From Zoogloea sp. (lineage in GTDB: Bacteria > Pseudomonadota > Gammaproteobacteria > Burkholderiales > Rhodocyclaceae), in assembly GCA_016703645.1 (NCBI GenBank), contig JADJBR010000009.1, positions 611,935 to 675,934 on the forward strand: a stretch of 64,000 nt of DNA, given 5' to 3'. The position numbers and the translations under genes were made by a program. Numbering within the stretch: the first letter of the stretch is position 1; every line of letters begins with the position of its first letter. Shown in pieces: positions 18,798 to 28,017 of the stretch. Below the pieces are notes generated by a model. That model had not been told where the DNA came from. It did not search any database and was given only the letters and a program-made list of their open reading frames with translations.

Positions 18798-18915
18798 TAT
18801 AAACACTTTATATCGATCTTCTGTTTCAACAAGGTTGCAGCCGCGCTGCAACCCGTGTTTACGCGCACCAAGTGCAAAGCAATCATGCTCGCAGGCTAAG
18901 CGATAAACGATTTAT
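18798..18915. promoter_or_regulatory. Paired ATAAA-N3-TTTAT palindromes around a 21-bp palindrome
   Basis: TATAAA-CAC-TTTATA (18798-18812) and ATAAA-CGA-TTTAT (18903-18915) share half-sites and a 3-bp spacer; their centres are about 104 bp apart, near ten helical turns. Between them lies GGTTGCAGC-CGC-GCTGCAACC (18833-18853). This AT-rich gap is unlike its surroundings and precedes the 105-residue gene at 18955, which could bind it. Confidence 0.5.
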
Positions 18916-18954
18916 ACTATTTATACACTTCTTCATGCAAGGCCTGAATACACA

Positions 18955-19272
18955 ATGAATATGTCAACGCCTGCCAAGCGGCGCACACAAAAACCGGATT
19001 CCCCGGAACCCTCAGCAACTTCCGGGCCAGCAACCGCAAAGAAGCCACCCACACGCTCAACCCGACCGGTACGGGACAGCTTCACCTTCCCGGAATCCGA
19101 CTACGCCCTGTTTGCCCTGCTGAAGAAGCGCGCCTTATCGGGCGGCTGCGAGATCAAGAAAAGCGAGCTGATCCGCGCCGGGCTCACCCTTCTGAACACC
19201 TTGTCCGACACGGCCTTGATCGACGCGCTCAACAAGATCGAGCGCGTGAAGACCGGCCGCCCGAAAAAATAG
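18955..19272 (+). CDS. Small basic protein, possible DNA-binding regulator
   Basis: 105 residues. The first 35 are Pro/Thr/Lys-rich and look disordered. The C-terminal 65 (DSFTFPESDYALFALLKKRA, then KKSELIRAGLTLLNTLSD, ending TGRPKK) have the length and helix pattern of a ribbon-helix-helix-like or plasmid-type regulator: a short strand, then a helix with SELIRAGL. I do not know an exact family. The start may be ATG 18955 or 18961. The duplicated palindromes upstream suggest autoregulation. No Shine-Dalgarno is obvious. Confidence 0.6.
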   Translation: MNMSTPAKRRTQKPDSPEPSATSGPATAKKPPTRSTRPVRDSFTFPESDYALFALLKKRALSGGCEIKKSELIRAGLTLLNTLSDTALIDALNKIERVKTGRPKK

Positions 19273-19333
19273 CCCGCCGTTGCCGCGGGGCGGTTCCAAC
19301 CGGAGATCCCGGCGGTAACCGGATGGCAAGGCA

Positions 19334-21007
19334 CTAACTGGCGGGCCAGAGTTCGACAGTGCCGCGCTCGAAATGCAAAGATGTCCCTGCTGCGTCGATC
19401 CGGAAGCGCTCGACGATATCCGCAAGCCGTATGGAAAAGTCGCGACTGGTGTCCGCAGCATTCTTCGTGTGGGACGCGGCCACGTGGGCCTGCTCCAGCA
19501 GGCTATCGATCATCTCGATCTGATCGACAATCTCGCAGCTTGAGCCCTGCCCCACATCCACGATCCGAATGATCTCGCCGACCACCTCGACCACCTGCGT
19601 CGCCGAGTACACGATGCGCTCGATTGCCTCACCCGCCGTGCGTGCCAGGGCCGTGCTCTGATCCATTTCACTGGTCACCAGCTTCATGAGCTCCGCCGAC
19701 TCGCTCGACGAGGTCTGGATGAGCTGCATCCGCCGGCTGATGTGTTCGGTTGCGCTGGCAGCGCGTTCCGCCAGCATCCTCACCTCGTCGGCAACGACCG
19801 AAAAGCCTCGCCCCGCGTCCCCGGCTCGCGCAGCCTCGATGGCCGCATTCAGTGCCAGCAGGTTGGTCTGATCAGCAATCTTCCGGATCTCCGACACCAC
19901 CCCCTCGACCTCCGAGATCTGAGCGGCCAGCGCGAATACCTGGTCGGCGGCCGTATCCACCCGGCGGGAGAGGGCACTGATCTGCTCTGCTGTTTCCTGG
20001 ATGATCTCGCTGCGGCTCCTGGCGGTTCGGCCTGACTCCTCGGTGATCCGCCCAGCCTCGCGCGACCCCTGATCGATGTCGCGGATGTGGGTCTGGATGG
20101 CCTGCACGGCCCGCTGAATACGCTTCGATGAGGCGCTGCCCTCCGAGGCAATTCGCGCCACGACAGCCGCGGACTGATGCATTTCGACCGACGCAGTCTC
20201 ATTGCACCGGATGATCTCCACCATCGCCCCCAGACTCATCTGCAAGGTATTGACCAAGGCATTGAAGGCCTCTATCGATTGCCCGATCTCATCGCGCCGC
20301 TGGAATGGAACCCGCTGGGTAAAGTCGAGGGATTCGGCGATGCGCCCCATCGTGCCTTCCATCGCCCGCAGCGGCACGACAATGTTCCGGTACAGCCTGA
20401 TCATCAGCCCTCCCAGCACCAGCACCGTGACGATGACTGCCGCGCCGAGGAACCACATGGTCTGCGTCAGGCCACCCCTCACCTCTTGCGCCGACTGATC
20501 CTTGTTGCGGCGTTTCTCGATGAGCAGGGTTTCCAGTATCTGTTGCAGCTCCTGCTGATAGGGCACCGCGTTGGCATAGAGGCTCGCCTCGGCGAGCTGG
20601 CGATGACCGGCCGTGCTGAGCGAGATGCTTTCACTCATGGCGGCCACATAGTTGTCCAGGCTCTCGGACGCCTGCAGCAGCAAACCCGCCTCCGCTTGCG
20701 ACTGGGACGGCGCCGCCAACGTCTTCAGGCCGGCCCTCAGCCTATCCTGCTGAATCTTCAGCCTTTCGCCGGCTTGTGGTGCCTGATCCGAATTGCCCGC
20801 CGAGATCACTTCAAACAGATCAAGCTGGAGCTGCTTGAGATCGGCCCGCAGATCCGCGGCCGCGAGCGCCGCCGGCACCGCGTCATCCGTCAGGCTGTGC
20901 ATCAAGCCAAAATTGGAACGAAACTGATGCCCACCCACGGCGACGAGGGCAAACAGCATCGCCGCAGAGAGCGAGGCCAGTAGGACGAGATCACGTCGGA
21001 TACTCAT
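19334..21007 (-). CDS. Methyl-accepting chemotaxis protein
   Basis: 557 residues. TM1 is at residues 8-28 and a four-helix-bundle periplasmic sensor with no PAS/Cache features spans about 30-190. TM2 ([20 protein letters not shown]) is followed by HAMP ([20 protein letters not shown]). The signalling tip shows the conserved hairpin [19 protein letters not shown]. No C-terminal NWETF-like CheR tether is seen. It senses an unknown periplasmic ligand and signals through CheA/CheW, which are not in this window. ATG 21007 fits the TM1 start; the open frame upstream is not real. Confidence 0.92.
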   Translation of the reverse strand: MSIRRDLVLLASLSAAMLFALVAVGGHQFRSNFGLMHSLTDDAVPAALAAADLRADLKQLQLDLFEVISAGNSDQAPQAGERLKIQQDRLRAGLKTLAAPSQSQAEAGLLLQASESLDNYVAAMSESISLSTAGHRQLAEASLYANAVPYQQELQQILETLLIEKRRNKDQSAQEVRGGLTQTMWFLGAAVIVTVLVLGGLMIRLYRNIVVPLRAMEGTMGRIAESLDFTQRVPFQRRDEIGQSIEAFNALVNTLQMSLGAMVEIIRCNETASVEMHQSAAVVARIASEGSASSKRIQRAVQAIQTHIRDIDQGSREAGRITEESGRTARSRSEIIQETAEQISALSRRVDTAADQVFALAAQISEVEGVVSEIRKIADQTNLLALNAAIEAARAGDAGRGFSVVADEVRMLAERAASATEHISRRMQLIQTSSSESAELMKLVTSEMDQSTALARTAGEAIERIVYSATQVVEVVGEIIRIVDVGQGSSCEIVDQIEMIDSLLEQAHVAASHTKNAADTSRDFSIRLADIVERFRIDAAGTSLHFERGTVELWPAS

Positions 21008-21282
21008 GGAACGGATTCCTTGTTGTCGATAGCCGGGCATCGCTTGTTGCGGCGCGTCAAAAGATGCCCGTTTATCGACCTGCGGCCGACAAGCTCGAAT
21101 GAATTTTTTGTTAAGACAAGCATTGCAGGTGGGCGCACCACACCGGTGCTGATTTGCTGGCCGCAACACCACTACGCCCCGCGAAGGTTCGCGAGCGGGC
21201 CGACAGCCCCCGAAATCGCCGCATTTTTCCGCCTGGAACGATTTTTGCGGCGCACCACGGATATCGTTCAAGGAGCACCAAC

Positions 21283-22281
21283 ATGGCCGCGAACTGCACC
21301 TGGGATTCCATGGATGTCCACCTGCTGCGCGTACTCCACGCCCTGCTCACCGAATGCAGCGTGAGCAAGGCGGCGCGCCGCCTCAACCAGTCTCAACCCG
21401 CCGTCAGCACGGCCCTGCGCCGCCTCCGCGACATCACCGGTGACCAGCTGCTGGTACGCAGCCGCAATGGCATGACCCCCACCGAACGGGGTGCCGGACT
21501 GCTTGAGCCGGTCAAGATTGCGCTGCAACAGATCGAGGCCATCGCCGTCCGCCAGGTCAAGTTCGACGCGGCCAGTTCCCGCCGGGTCTTCAACATTGCC
21601 ACCCCGGACTATCTCAACGCGGTGCTGCTGGGCGAGATCGTTGCCCGCCTGCGCAAGTTCGCTCCCAACTCCCAGGTGGCCTTCCATTCCCTCGGCCCGG
21701 ATTTCGACTACGCCCGTGCCCTCGAAGCCGGCGAACTCGACGTGGTCATCGGCAACTGGCCCCAGCCCCCGGAAAACCTGCGCATGGCGCCCCTCTTCGA
21801 CGACGAGGTGGTGTGCATCATGCGCAAGGGCCACCCCCTCGCCGGCCGCGCGCTCAGCACCGCCGACTACCTGGCGGCCGAACACCTGGTGCCCACCCCC
21901 TACGCGGTCGGCCAGCGCGGCGTGATCGACCTGCATCTGGCCCGCGAACGGCTCAAGCGCAACGTGGTGGCCTACGTACCCTACTTCGGCCTGGTGCCCT
22001 ATCTGCTGCTGGAAACCGACATGCTTTTCTCCAGCCCGCGGATCTTCGCCGAGCACTGCGCCAAGATGATGCCCCTGACCATTGCCGAAGCCCCCATCGA
22101 CTTCCCCAGGATGAGCTTCTACCTGCTGTGGCACGACCGCAGCCACTACGAAGAAGAATGCCGCTGGTTCCGCGAGCAGATCACCTCAGTGGCACGCAGC
22201 TCGCCGGTGATCCCGCGCCCTGGCCCCACCCCCGTGGCAAGCGGCCCCTCGCCTGCCACGGCCCTTTCCTTCGCCGTCTGA
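21283..22281 (+). CDS. LysR-family regulator, candidate controller of urate genes
   Basis: 332 residues. An N-terminal winged helix ([32 protein letters not shown]) is followed by a periplasmic-binding-protein-like effector domain. AAGGAG lies just before ATG 21283. It is convergent with uraD and next to the urate permease and the uraH-puuD pair, so regulation of urate catabolism by a purine-derived ligand is plausible but inferred only from position. NodD/NahR-like residues ([13 protein letters not shown]) resemble the subgroup that senses aromatics, which leaves other targets open. Confidence 0.85.
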   Translation: MAANCTWDSMDVHLLRVLHALLTECSVSKAARRLNQSQPAVSTALRRLRDITGDQLLVRSRNGMTPTERGAGLLEPVKIALQQIEAIAVRQVKFDAASSRRVFNIATPDYLNAVLLGEIVARLRKFAPNSQVAFHSLGPDFDYARALEAGELDVVIGNWPQPPENLRMAPLFDDEVVCIMRKGHPLAGRALSTADYLAAEHLVPTPYAVGQRGVIDLHLARERLKRNVVAYVPYFGLVPYLLLETDMLFSSPRIFAEHCAKMMPLTIAEAPIDFPRMSFYLLWHDRSHYEEECRWFREQITSVARSSPVIPRPGPTPVASGPSPATALSFAV

Positions 22282-22292
22282 GCGTAATAACA

Positions 22293-22315
22293 AGGGCAGA
22301 CCGCCGGTCTGCCCT
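22293..22315. terminator. Bidirectional hairpin between the LysR gene and uraD
   Basis: AGGGCAGACC-GCC-GGTCTGCCCT is a perfect 10-bp stem with a 3-base loop in the 46-bp gap between two convergent stops. Confidence 0.65.
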
Positions 22316-22327
22316 CGCTCTGTCCCC

Positions 22328-22849
22328 CTACTCCGCCACCCTTTCCTCCAGACGCAGCGCCGCAATCCGGGCGATCTGGCGCAGGGCCTCGGCGAATTCC
22401 GCTTCCGGGTCGTGCCCAAGCCGGCGCTCCATGGCCGCGATGATGTCGGCCCGCCCCAGCCCCCGCACGGCGATGATGAAGGGAAAGCCAAACTTGGCGT
22501 TGTAGGCCCCGTTGAGGGCCTGGATCAGTTCGAACTCCTCCGGCGAGCAGGCAGCAAGGCCGGCACCGGCCTGCTCGCGGGTGGATTCCGCGGTCAGCTC
22601 CCCTTTCACCGCCGCCTTGCCGGCCAGTTCCGGGTGAGCCCTGATCAACGCCATCTGGGCATCGCGGGGCGCCGCCTGCATCGCGCCAACCAGCGTGCCC
22701 AGCAGGGCTTCCCGGTCGGCAAAGGGGCGACGCACCCAGGCCCGCTCGGCCACCCAGGGTGAATGCTCGAAGATGCCGTCCAGGGCCGCCACGAAGGCGG
22801 CCTGATCCAGCTGCGAAAGGGAGGCTGGGGTGAGAGTCGGGATTGTCAT
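22328..22849 (-). CDS. uraD: OHCU decarboxylase
   Basis: 173 residues. It decarboxylates 2-oxo-4-hydroxy-4-carboxy-5-ureidoimidazoline to S-allantoin, the last step from urate. Family motifs: FEHSPWVAERAW, LIRAHPELAGKAA with the catalytic His, and NGAYNAKFGFPFIIAVRG. The protein is full length. It follows the permease gene on the same strand with a 33-bp gap. With uraH and puuD nearby, all three urate-to-allantoin steps are present; allantoinase genes are not in the window. Confidence 0.93.
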   Translation of the reverse strand: MTIPTLTPASLSQLDQAAFVAALDGIFEHSPWVAERAWVRRPFADREALLGTLVGAMQAAPRDAQMALIRAHPELAGKAAVKGELTAESTREQAGAGLAACSPEEFELIQALNGAYNAKFGFPFIIAVRGLGRADIIAAMERRLGHDPEAEFAEALRQIARIAALRLEERVAE

Positions 22850-22882
22850 GACAGGGGCTCCGGGCCTGGGCGGAAATCGGGA

Positions 22883-24292
22883 TCAGTGGAGTTCGGCTTC
22901 CATCGCCATCTGCTTGGCGCTTTCGGCCGCATCGCGACGATAGCCATTGAAGAACAAGTTAAGCAACACCGCCGTGATAGCCGTGAGCAGAATGCCGCTA
23001 TGCAGCAGCGGCCCCAGGGCCTTGGGCATCTGGTGGAAGAACTTGTCGGCCACCAGGGGGATCATGCCGAAGCCGATGCTGATGGCGATGATGTAGGGGT
23101 TGAAGCGGTTGGTCTTCAGGTCGGCCGCCAGCAAGATCTTGATGCCCGTGGCGGCAACCATGCCGAACATCACGATGCCGGCACCGCCCAGCACGAACTG
23201 GGGCACCGAAGCCACCACATGGGCCATCTTGGGGAACAGGCCGAAGGCCACCAGAATGGCCCCGCCAGCCACGCATACCCAGCGGCTGCGCACCCCCGTC
23301 ACCCCCACCAGACCGATGTTCTGGGAGAAGGAGGTGTAGGGAAAGGCATTGAAGATGCCGCCAATCAGGGTGCCCAGGCCATCGGTGCGCAGGCCCTTCT
23401 CCAGGTCCTTGGGCGACAGGGGTTTGCCGGTGAGCTCGCCCAGGGCCAGGAACATGCCCAGGGATTCCACCATCACCACGATCATCACCAGGCACATGGT
23501 GGCCGCCGAGACCAGATCGAAGGTGGGCATGCCGAACTGGAAGGGATAGACCAGCGCAAACCACTCGGCCTGCTCCAGCCCGTCAAACTTCACCTTGCCC
23601 ATGGCCAGCGCCACCACAAAACCGAACACCAGCCCCAGCAGCACCGACACATTGGCCACAAAGCCCTTGCCATACTTGGACAGCAGCAGGATCACCACCA
23701 GCACCGAGAAGGCCACGCCCAGGTGCTCGGGGGCGCCGTAGGCCGGGTTGGGCACCATCTGGCCGGTGGCCAGATCCTTGATCATCGGCACGCCGCCGGC
23801 CGCCCAGTTGATGCCGACGCGCATCAGGGTCACGCCGATCACGGCGATGATGGTGCCGGTGACAACGGGCGGAAACAGGGGCAGCAGGCGGCTGATCACC
23901 GGTGCCAGGAAGATCCCGAACAGGCCCGCCACGATCACCGCCCCGAATATCGCCGTAATCCCCAGATCGGGGTTCGCGGCCATGGCCAGCATCGGGCTCA
24001 CCGCCGCAAAGGTCACCCCCATCATCACCGGCAGACGAATGCCGAAGGGGCCGATACCCAGCGCCTGGATCAGGGTGACAATGCCGCAGCACAGCAGGTC
24101 GGCATTGATCAGCAGGGCGATCTGGTCCTTGGGCAGCTTGAGGGCCGCCCCGAGGATCAGCGGCACCGCCACCGCCCCGGCATACATCACCAGCACGTGC
24201 TGCAGGCCCAGGGCAAACAAGCGGGGCGCGGGGAGGATCTCATCCACCGGGTGAACCGGGGTGTCAGGGTCGGGACGGGTCGTCACGGGCAT
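22883..24292 (-). CDS. Urate/xanthine permease (NCS2 family)
   Basis: 469 residues with about 14 hydrophobic segments. The nucleobase:cation symporter-2 signature is seen as QNIGLVGVTGVRSRWVCVAG, and the upstream ALGLQHVLVMYAGAVAVPLI contains the conserved QH. Linkage to uraD, uraH and puuD argues for urate as the substrate, with xanthine as the alternative. It imports its purine by proton symport across the inner membrane. Its promoter region faces that of uraH-puuD in the 280-bp gap at 24293-24572. Confidence 0.9.
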   Translation of the reverse strand: MPVTTRPDPDTPVHPVDEILPAPRLFALGLQHVLVMYAGAVAVPLILGAALKLPKDQIALLINADLLCCGIVTLIQALGIGPFGIRLPVMMGVTFAAVSPMLAMAANPDLGITAIFGAVIVAGLFGIFLAPVISRLLPLFPPVVTGTIIAVIGVTLMRVGINWAAGGVPMIKDLATGQMVPNPAYGAPEHLGVAFSVLVVILLLSKYGKGFVANVSVLLGLVFGFVVALAMGKVKFDGLEQAEWFALVYPFQFGMPTFDLVSAATMCLVMIVVMVESLGMFLALGELTGKPLSPKDLEKGLRTDGLGTLIGGIFNAFPYTSFSQNIGLVGVTGVRSRWVCVAGGAILVAFGLFPKMAHVVASVPQFVLGGAGIVMFGMVAATGIKILLAADLKTNRFNPYIIAISIGFGMIPLVADKFFHQMPKALGPLLHSGILLTAITAVLLNLFFNGYRRDAAESAKQMAMEAELH

Positions 24293-24572
24293 CTCCTGGA
24301 AGGGCTGCGGACTGGCGCCGCGAGCAGATCATGGTGGGGAAATGGCAGGCCGCCGGAGCGCGCTCCGCGACGATGCCGCATGAATCGAGAGTACGGAGCC
24401 GGCCGGGGGGGCGGCAAGTAGCAGGATCGGATAAGCATCCTGCCGACTTTCATATGAGCCCCCGCCCGCCGAAGCCCGCCGCCCTTATTCGCGCAACCCG
24501 ATAGGCGATATTCGCCGGCCGCCCGGTAGCCCTTCCTATAATCGGGTCATTCCATCCCCGCCGAGGACCCCC

Positions 24573-24929
24573 ATGGGCCGCCTGACCACCCACGTACTCG
24601 ATACCGCCCGCGGCTGCCCGGCCGCCGGCATGGCCTTCGCGCTGCACCTGCTCGGCCCCGATGGCAGCTGCCGCGAGCTGTGCCGCGGGGTCACCAACCA
24701 CGACGGCCGCGCCGATGCCCCCCTGCTGCAGGGTGAAACCATGGCCGTGGGCAACTACGAGCTGGTCTTTGACGTGGCGGCCTACTTTGCCGCCGCCGGC
24801 GTGCCGCAGTCCGACCCGCCCTTTCTGGGCAGCGTCCCCCTGCGCTTCGGCATTGCCGACACCGCCGCCCACTACCACGTGCCGCTCCTCGTATCGCCGT
24901 GGAGCTATTCAACCTACCGGGGCAGCTGA
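24573..24929 (+). CDS. uraH: 5-hydroxyisourate hydrolase (transthyretin-like)
   Basis: 118 residues. It hydrolyses 5-hydroxyisourate to OHCU. The conserved N-terminal THVLDTARGCPAAGM and the C-terminal hallmark YSTYRGS are both present, and HYHVPLLVSPW provides an active-site histidine. TATAAT at 24537-24542 could serve as its -10 box. The stop overlaps the puuD ATG as TGATG, so the two are co-translated. Confidence 0.94.
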   Translation: MGRLTTHVLDTARGCPAAGMAFALHLLGPDGSCRELCRGVTNHDGRADAPLLQGETMAVGNYELVFDVAAYFAAAGVPQSDPPFLGSVPLRFGIADTAAHYHVPLLVSPWSYSTYRGS

Positions 24930-26107
24930 TGGACGCCTACCTCATCGAATGGGGCAGCCTGCTGCTGCGCTGGCTCCACCTCATTGTCGGCATCGCCTGG
25001 ATCGGCTCGTCCTTCTACTTTGTGTGGCTGGACAACAGCCTCAAGCCCCCCACCGACCCGGCCCTCAAGGCCAAGGGCGTGGGCGGCGAACTGTGGGCCG
25101 TGCATGGCGGCGGCTTCTACAACCCGCAGAAGTACCTGGTCGCCCCGGCCCACCTGCCGGACGAGCTGCACTGGTTCAAATGGGAGAGCTATTCCACCTG
25201 GCTGTCGGGCTTCGCCCTGATCTCCACCCTGTACTACCTGCAGGCCGGCAGCTACATGGTCGACCCCTCGGTGGCCGCCATCAGCCCGGGCACCGCCGTG
25301 GCCATCGGCCTGGGCACCCTGGCCGGCGGCTGGGTGGTGTATGACGTGCTGTGCCGCCTGCTCATCAACCGCAGCCAGCTGCTCTTCGGCATCGTGTACT
25401 ACGCCTTCGTGGTGGCCGTGGCCTGGGCCCTCACCCACCTTCTGTCGGGCCGCGCCGCCTTCATCCACGTGGGCGCCATGATCGCTACCACCATGAGCGG
25501 CAACGTCTTCTTCTGGATCATCCCGGGCCAGAAACGGGTGGTGGCCGCCATGCAGCGCGGCGACACCCCCGACCCCATGGACGGCATCCGCGCCAAGCAG
25601 CGCAGCTACCACAACAACTACCTGACCCTGCCGGTGCTGTTCTGCATGATCAGCAACCACTACGCCTTCACCTACACCCATGCCCACGCCTGGGCGGTGC
25701 TGGCCCTGATCATCCTGGCGGCCGTGCTGATCCGCCACTTTTTCAACCTGCGCCACAAGGGCGCCGTGCGCTGGGAGTTCCCCGCCGCCGCCATCGCCAT
25801 CCTGGCCGGCGTGGCCGTGTGGCTGGCTCCGGCGCCGCGGGTTGCCAGCACCGGCACCGCCGCCCCCACCCTGGCCGACATCCAGCCCATCATCAACGCC
25901 CGCTGCACCGCCTGCCACGCAGAAAAGCCCACCCTGATGGCCTCCGCCCCGGCCGGCGTGCTCCTCGACACCCCCCAGCGCATCGAAGCCCAGGCCCAGC
26001 GCATCCACGACCAGACGGTCAAGCTCAAGGCCATGCCCCTGGGCAACGTCACCGGGATCACCGACGAGGAACGGATGAAAATTGCCGGCTGGTTTGAGGG
26101 CCGCTGA
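24929..26107 (+). CDS. puuD: Membrane urate oxidase PuuD with C-terminal cytochrome c domain
   Basis: 392 residues. About eight TM helices start with WGSLLLRWLHLIVGIAWIGS, including the family's GGGFYNPQKY stretch. From residue 310 a periplasmic mono-haem cytochrome c follows, with the haem site CTACH and a distal Met (KAMPLGN). PuuD oxidises urate to 5-hydroxyisourate and passes electrons to the respiratory chain rather than to O2 directly, so no H2O2 is made. ATG 24929 overlaps the uraH stop; an upstream in-frame ATG at 24899 would be inside uraH. Confidence 0.93.
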   Translation: MDAYLIEWGSLLLRWLHLIVGIAWIGSSFYFVWLDNSLKPPTDPALKAKGVGGELWAVHGGGFYNPQKYLVAPAHLPDELHWFKWESYSTWLSGFALISTLYYLQAGSYMVDPSVAAISPGTAVAIGLGTLAGGWVVYDVLCRLLINRSQLLFGIVYYAFVVAVAWALTHLLSGRAAFIHVGAMIATTMSGNVFFWIIPGQKRVVAAMQRGDTPDPMDGIRAKQRSYHNNYLTLPVLFCMISNHYAFTYTHAHAWAVLALIILAAVLIRHFFNLRHKGAVRWEFPAAAIAILAGVAVWLAPAPRVASTGTAAPTLADIQPIINARCTACHAEKPTLMASAPAGVLLDTPQRIEAQAQRIHDQTVKLKAMPLGNVTGITDEERMKIAGWFEGR

Positions 26108-26116
26108 GGGCGCCCC

Positions 26117-26434
26117 TCAGGCCGGCGTGGGCGGCTTCCTGCGGCGGAACAGATACACCGCCACCGCCCCGGTGGCGGGCCCCGGCGGCAAACCCTCCCA
26201 GGCGTCGATGGGCAGCAGGGAGCGCCCCAGCAGATAGAGCATCAACACCGGCAGGAGCACCGCAAAGATCGCGTTCCCCACATCCCCGGTGCGGATCAGC
26301 AGACCGCAGACCATCCACAGAAAGCGGAACAGCCCCACCAGGGCAAGCGCCAGAAAGAAATTCCCGAAAAACTCGAACACCGGAGCCACCCTGCGTTTGT
26401 CAGAGGGGGCAGATGATGCCAGCGCTGCGGGCAA
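26117..26434 (-). CDS. Small two-helix membrane protein
   Basis: About 105 residues if it starts at 26434, fewer from in-frame GTG codons (for example at ...RRVAPVFEFFG). Two hydrophobic segments (FFGNFFLALALVGLFRFLWM and AIFAVLLPVLMLYLLGRSLL) and a short tail RRRKPPTPA are visible. No family recognised. It follows the putative membrane hydrolase gene by 12 bp and converges with puuD. Codon pattern and length support a real gene, weakly. Confidence 0.5.
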   Translation of the reverse strand: MPAALASSAPSDKRRVAPVFEFFGNFFLALALVGLFRFLWMVCGLLIRTGDVGNAIFAVLLPVLMLYLLGRSLLPIDAWEGLPPGPATGAVAVYLFRRRKPPTPA

Positions 26435-26446
26435 ACGGCGCGCAGG

Positions 26447-26977
26447 TCAGCGTCCTGGCCCGACCGGCGAGGACGCCTCGCCGTCCGCATCCCGTGGGGC
26501 CAGCCGGCTGGCCACGATGAAATACAGCACCGCACCCACCACCCCGCTCCCCAGGCAAAACCAGTGCATGGCCTGCACCGAGATCAGCCCGAGCAGACCG
26601 TTGTCCCGGGTCAAGGGCCAGAAGGGCTCCACGTCCGCATGCACGATCCCGTCAAGCAGCACATGGCTGAAAGTGCCGACGAAGGCCGACAGCACGGCCA
26701 CCGGCCAGCGGATGGGCACAAAGCGGCGACAGCCGATCACCCGCAAGCCGAACTCCGACAGGTACTTCCCGCTGAGGGCCGAAGCGATGCCCAACAGGGA
26801 GGCCCCGATCCAGGTATGGGTAAAACCATGCAGATGCCCCTCGCCGGTCAGGATCACCACCAGCGGCTGGATATCCATCACGATCTGCGCCCAGCCGAAG
26901 ACCATCAGGGAAAACGCCCCCTGCAGCAGCGCCTTGATCAGGAGCCCGGGGCCCATGTGGAAAGGTGTGAATGGCAT
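26447..26977 (-). CDS. Membrane-bound putative metal-dependent hydrolase (YdjM/DUF457-like)
   Basis: 176 residues with four or five TM helices. Histidines at PFTPFHMGPG, HTWIGASLLG and FSHVLLDGIVHADVEPFWPL match the spaced His/Asp pattern of the YdjM-type membrane hydrolases. The substrate is unknown. No LexA-like box was recognised upstream. Same strand as the neighbouring VOC and DinB genes but no shared function is apparent. Confidence 0.7.
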   Translation of the reverse strand: MPFTPFHMGPGLLIKALLQGAFSLMVFGWAQIVMDIQPLVVILTGEGHLHGFTHTWIGASLLGIASALSGKYLSEFGLRVIGCRRFVPIRWPVAVLSAFVGTFSHVLLDGIVHADVEPFWPLTRDNGLLGLISVQAMHWFCLGSGVVGAVLYFIVASRLAPRDADGEASSPVGPGR

Positions 26978-27027
26978 GCATGCCTCTCAGAAACGCGCTT
27001 CAAGCGGCCCCACCAGAGCGCTGCGCC

Positions 27028-27414
27028 TCACGCGGCAAACTCCCGCACCTGAAACACATTCCCCTCCGGGTCCATCCCGTTGCACACGGTAAAGCCGGGC
27101 CCCTGCCAGTTTTCGGCAAACACCTCGCCCCCCGCCGCCCGGGCCGCCAGCCGTGCTGCATCCAGGCTGGGCACGGTGAAGAAGAACTTGAGCGCCGTAT
27201 CCTCGCGCCGCTGGGGCGGCGAGGTGATGACGATGCCCTCGGCAAAGGACGGCGGAATCCGGTGCACCAGCAACTGGATATCGGCGGATTCGAGCACGAT
27301 CAGCTCCGGCGTGGCATGCAGGCGTGCCATGCCGGCGACGGCGCAATAGAAGTCGGCAACGCGCTCGGGATCGAGGGCGTAGATGAAAAGTCCGGCACGG
27401 GCGGGGCCTGGCAT
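27028..27414 (-). CDS. VOC-superfamily (glyoxalase-like) protein
   Basis: 128 residues with the paired beta-alpha-beta-beta-beta halves of the VOC fold: an opening FIYALDPERVADFYCAVAGM, a middle PSLDAARLAARAAGG, and an end MDPEGNVFQVREFA with the metal-ligand glutamate position (GNVFQ). Members bind a metal and act on diverse substrates or confer resistance; the substrate here is unknown. It lies 9 bp after the DinB-like gene in a probable two-gene operon. Confidence 0.8.
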   Translation of the reverse strand: MPGPARAGLFIYALDPERVADFYCAVAGMARLHATPELIVLESADIQLLVHRIPPSFAEGIVITSPPQRREDTALKFFFTVPSLDAARLAARAAGGEVFAENWQGPGFTVCNGMDPEGNVFQVREFAA

Positions 27415-27423
27415 GGATGCTCC

Positions 27424-27957
27424 TTATGCAGTGGTCGGAATGACCGCCAATAGATCGGTGACGCCCACGTCCGCGCCGGCCTGACACAACAACGTCGTGA
27501 CCTGGCCGCGGTGGTGCGTCTGGTGATTGAAGAAGTGCAGCAGCAAGGCCCCAAAACACCGGACTGAGCGGACGCCCGCCATATTGCTGTAGGCAAGATC
27601 CGCCGACAGATGTTCGGGCGTCAGCCCGGCAACCCAGCGCTCGATCAGGGCATCCAACTCGCGCCGGTAATGGCCCAGCCCCGCCAGATCCGGCGCGAGG
27701 GGCTGGGTCAGGGACGACGGCCGGGGAAACCCGGACAGCGTACCCAGCACCGGAAACGCCGCCTCGTGCTGCGCAAAGCGGTGCAGCCAGATCGTGTCCG
27801 CCACCGCGATGTGATTGAGCGTGCCCAGGATGGAACCAAAGAACGCCCCCTTGTCCGCCGTCAACGCCGCCGGCTCGAGGGTCGCCGCCGCAGCGTACAG
27901 GCGGTCATTCATCCAGCGGTTGTATTCGGCGAAGAGGGAAGCAGTCTGCGGGGTCAT
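27424..27957 (-). CDS. DinB-family (damage-inducible/thiol-transferase fold) protein
   Basis: 177 residues of the four-helix DinB/YfiT fold. Three metal-site histidines can be placed: TLNHIAVADTIWLHRFAQHE near residue 50 and FFNHQTHHRGQVTTLL near residue 140, the family's diagnostic HxxxHRGQ. The family includes low-molecular-weight thiol-dependent transferases; the reaction here is unknown. Unrelated to DNA polymerase IV despite the name. Confidence 0.87.
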   Translation of the reverse strand: MTPQTASLFAEYNRWMNDRLYAAAATLEPAALTADKGAFFGSILGTLNHIAVADTIWLHRFAQHEAAFPVLGTLSGFPRPSSLTQPLAPDLAGLGHYRRELDALIERWVAGLTPEHLSADLAYSNMAGVRSVRCFGALLLHFFNHQTHHRGQVTTLLCQAGADVGVTDLLAVIPTTA

Positions 27958-28017
27958 TGGGGCGCCTCGGGTGGGTGGGTGCCGGACGGGCCGGCGGGTA
28001 CTGACAAGGTGGTTAGA

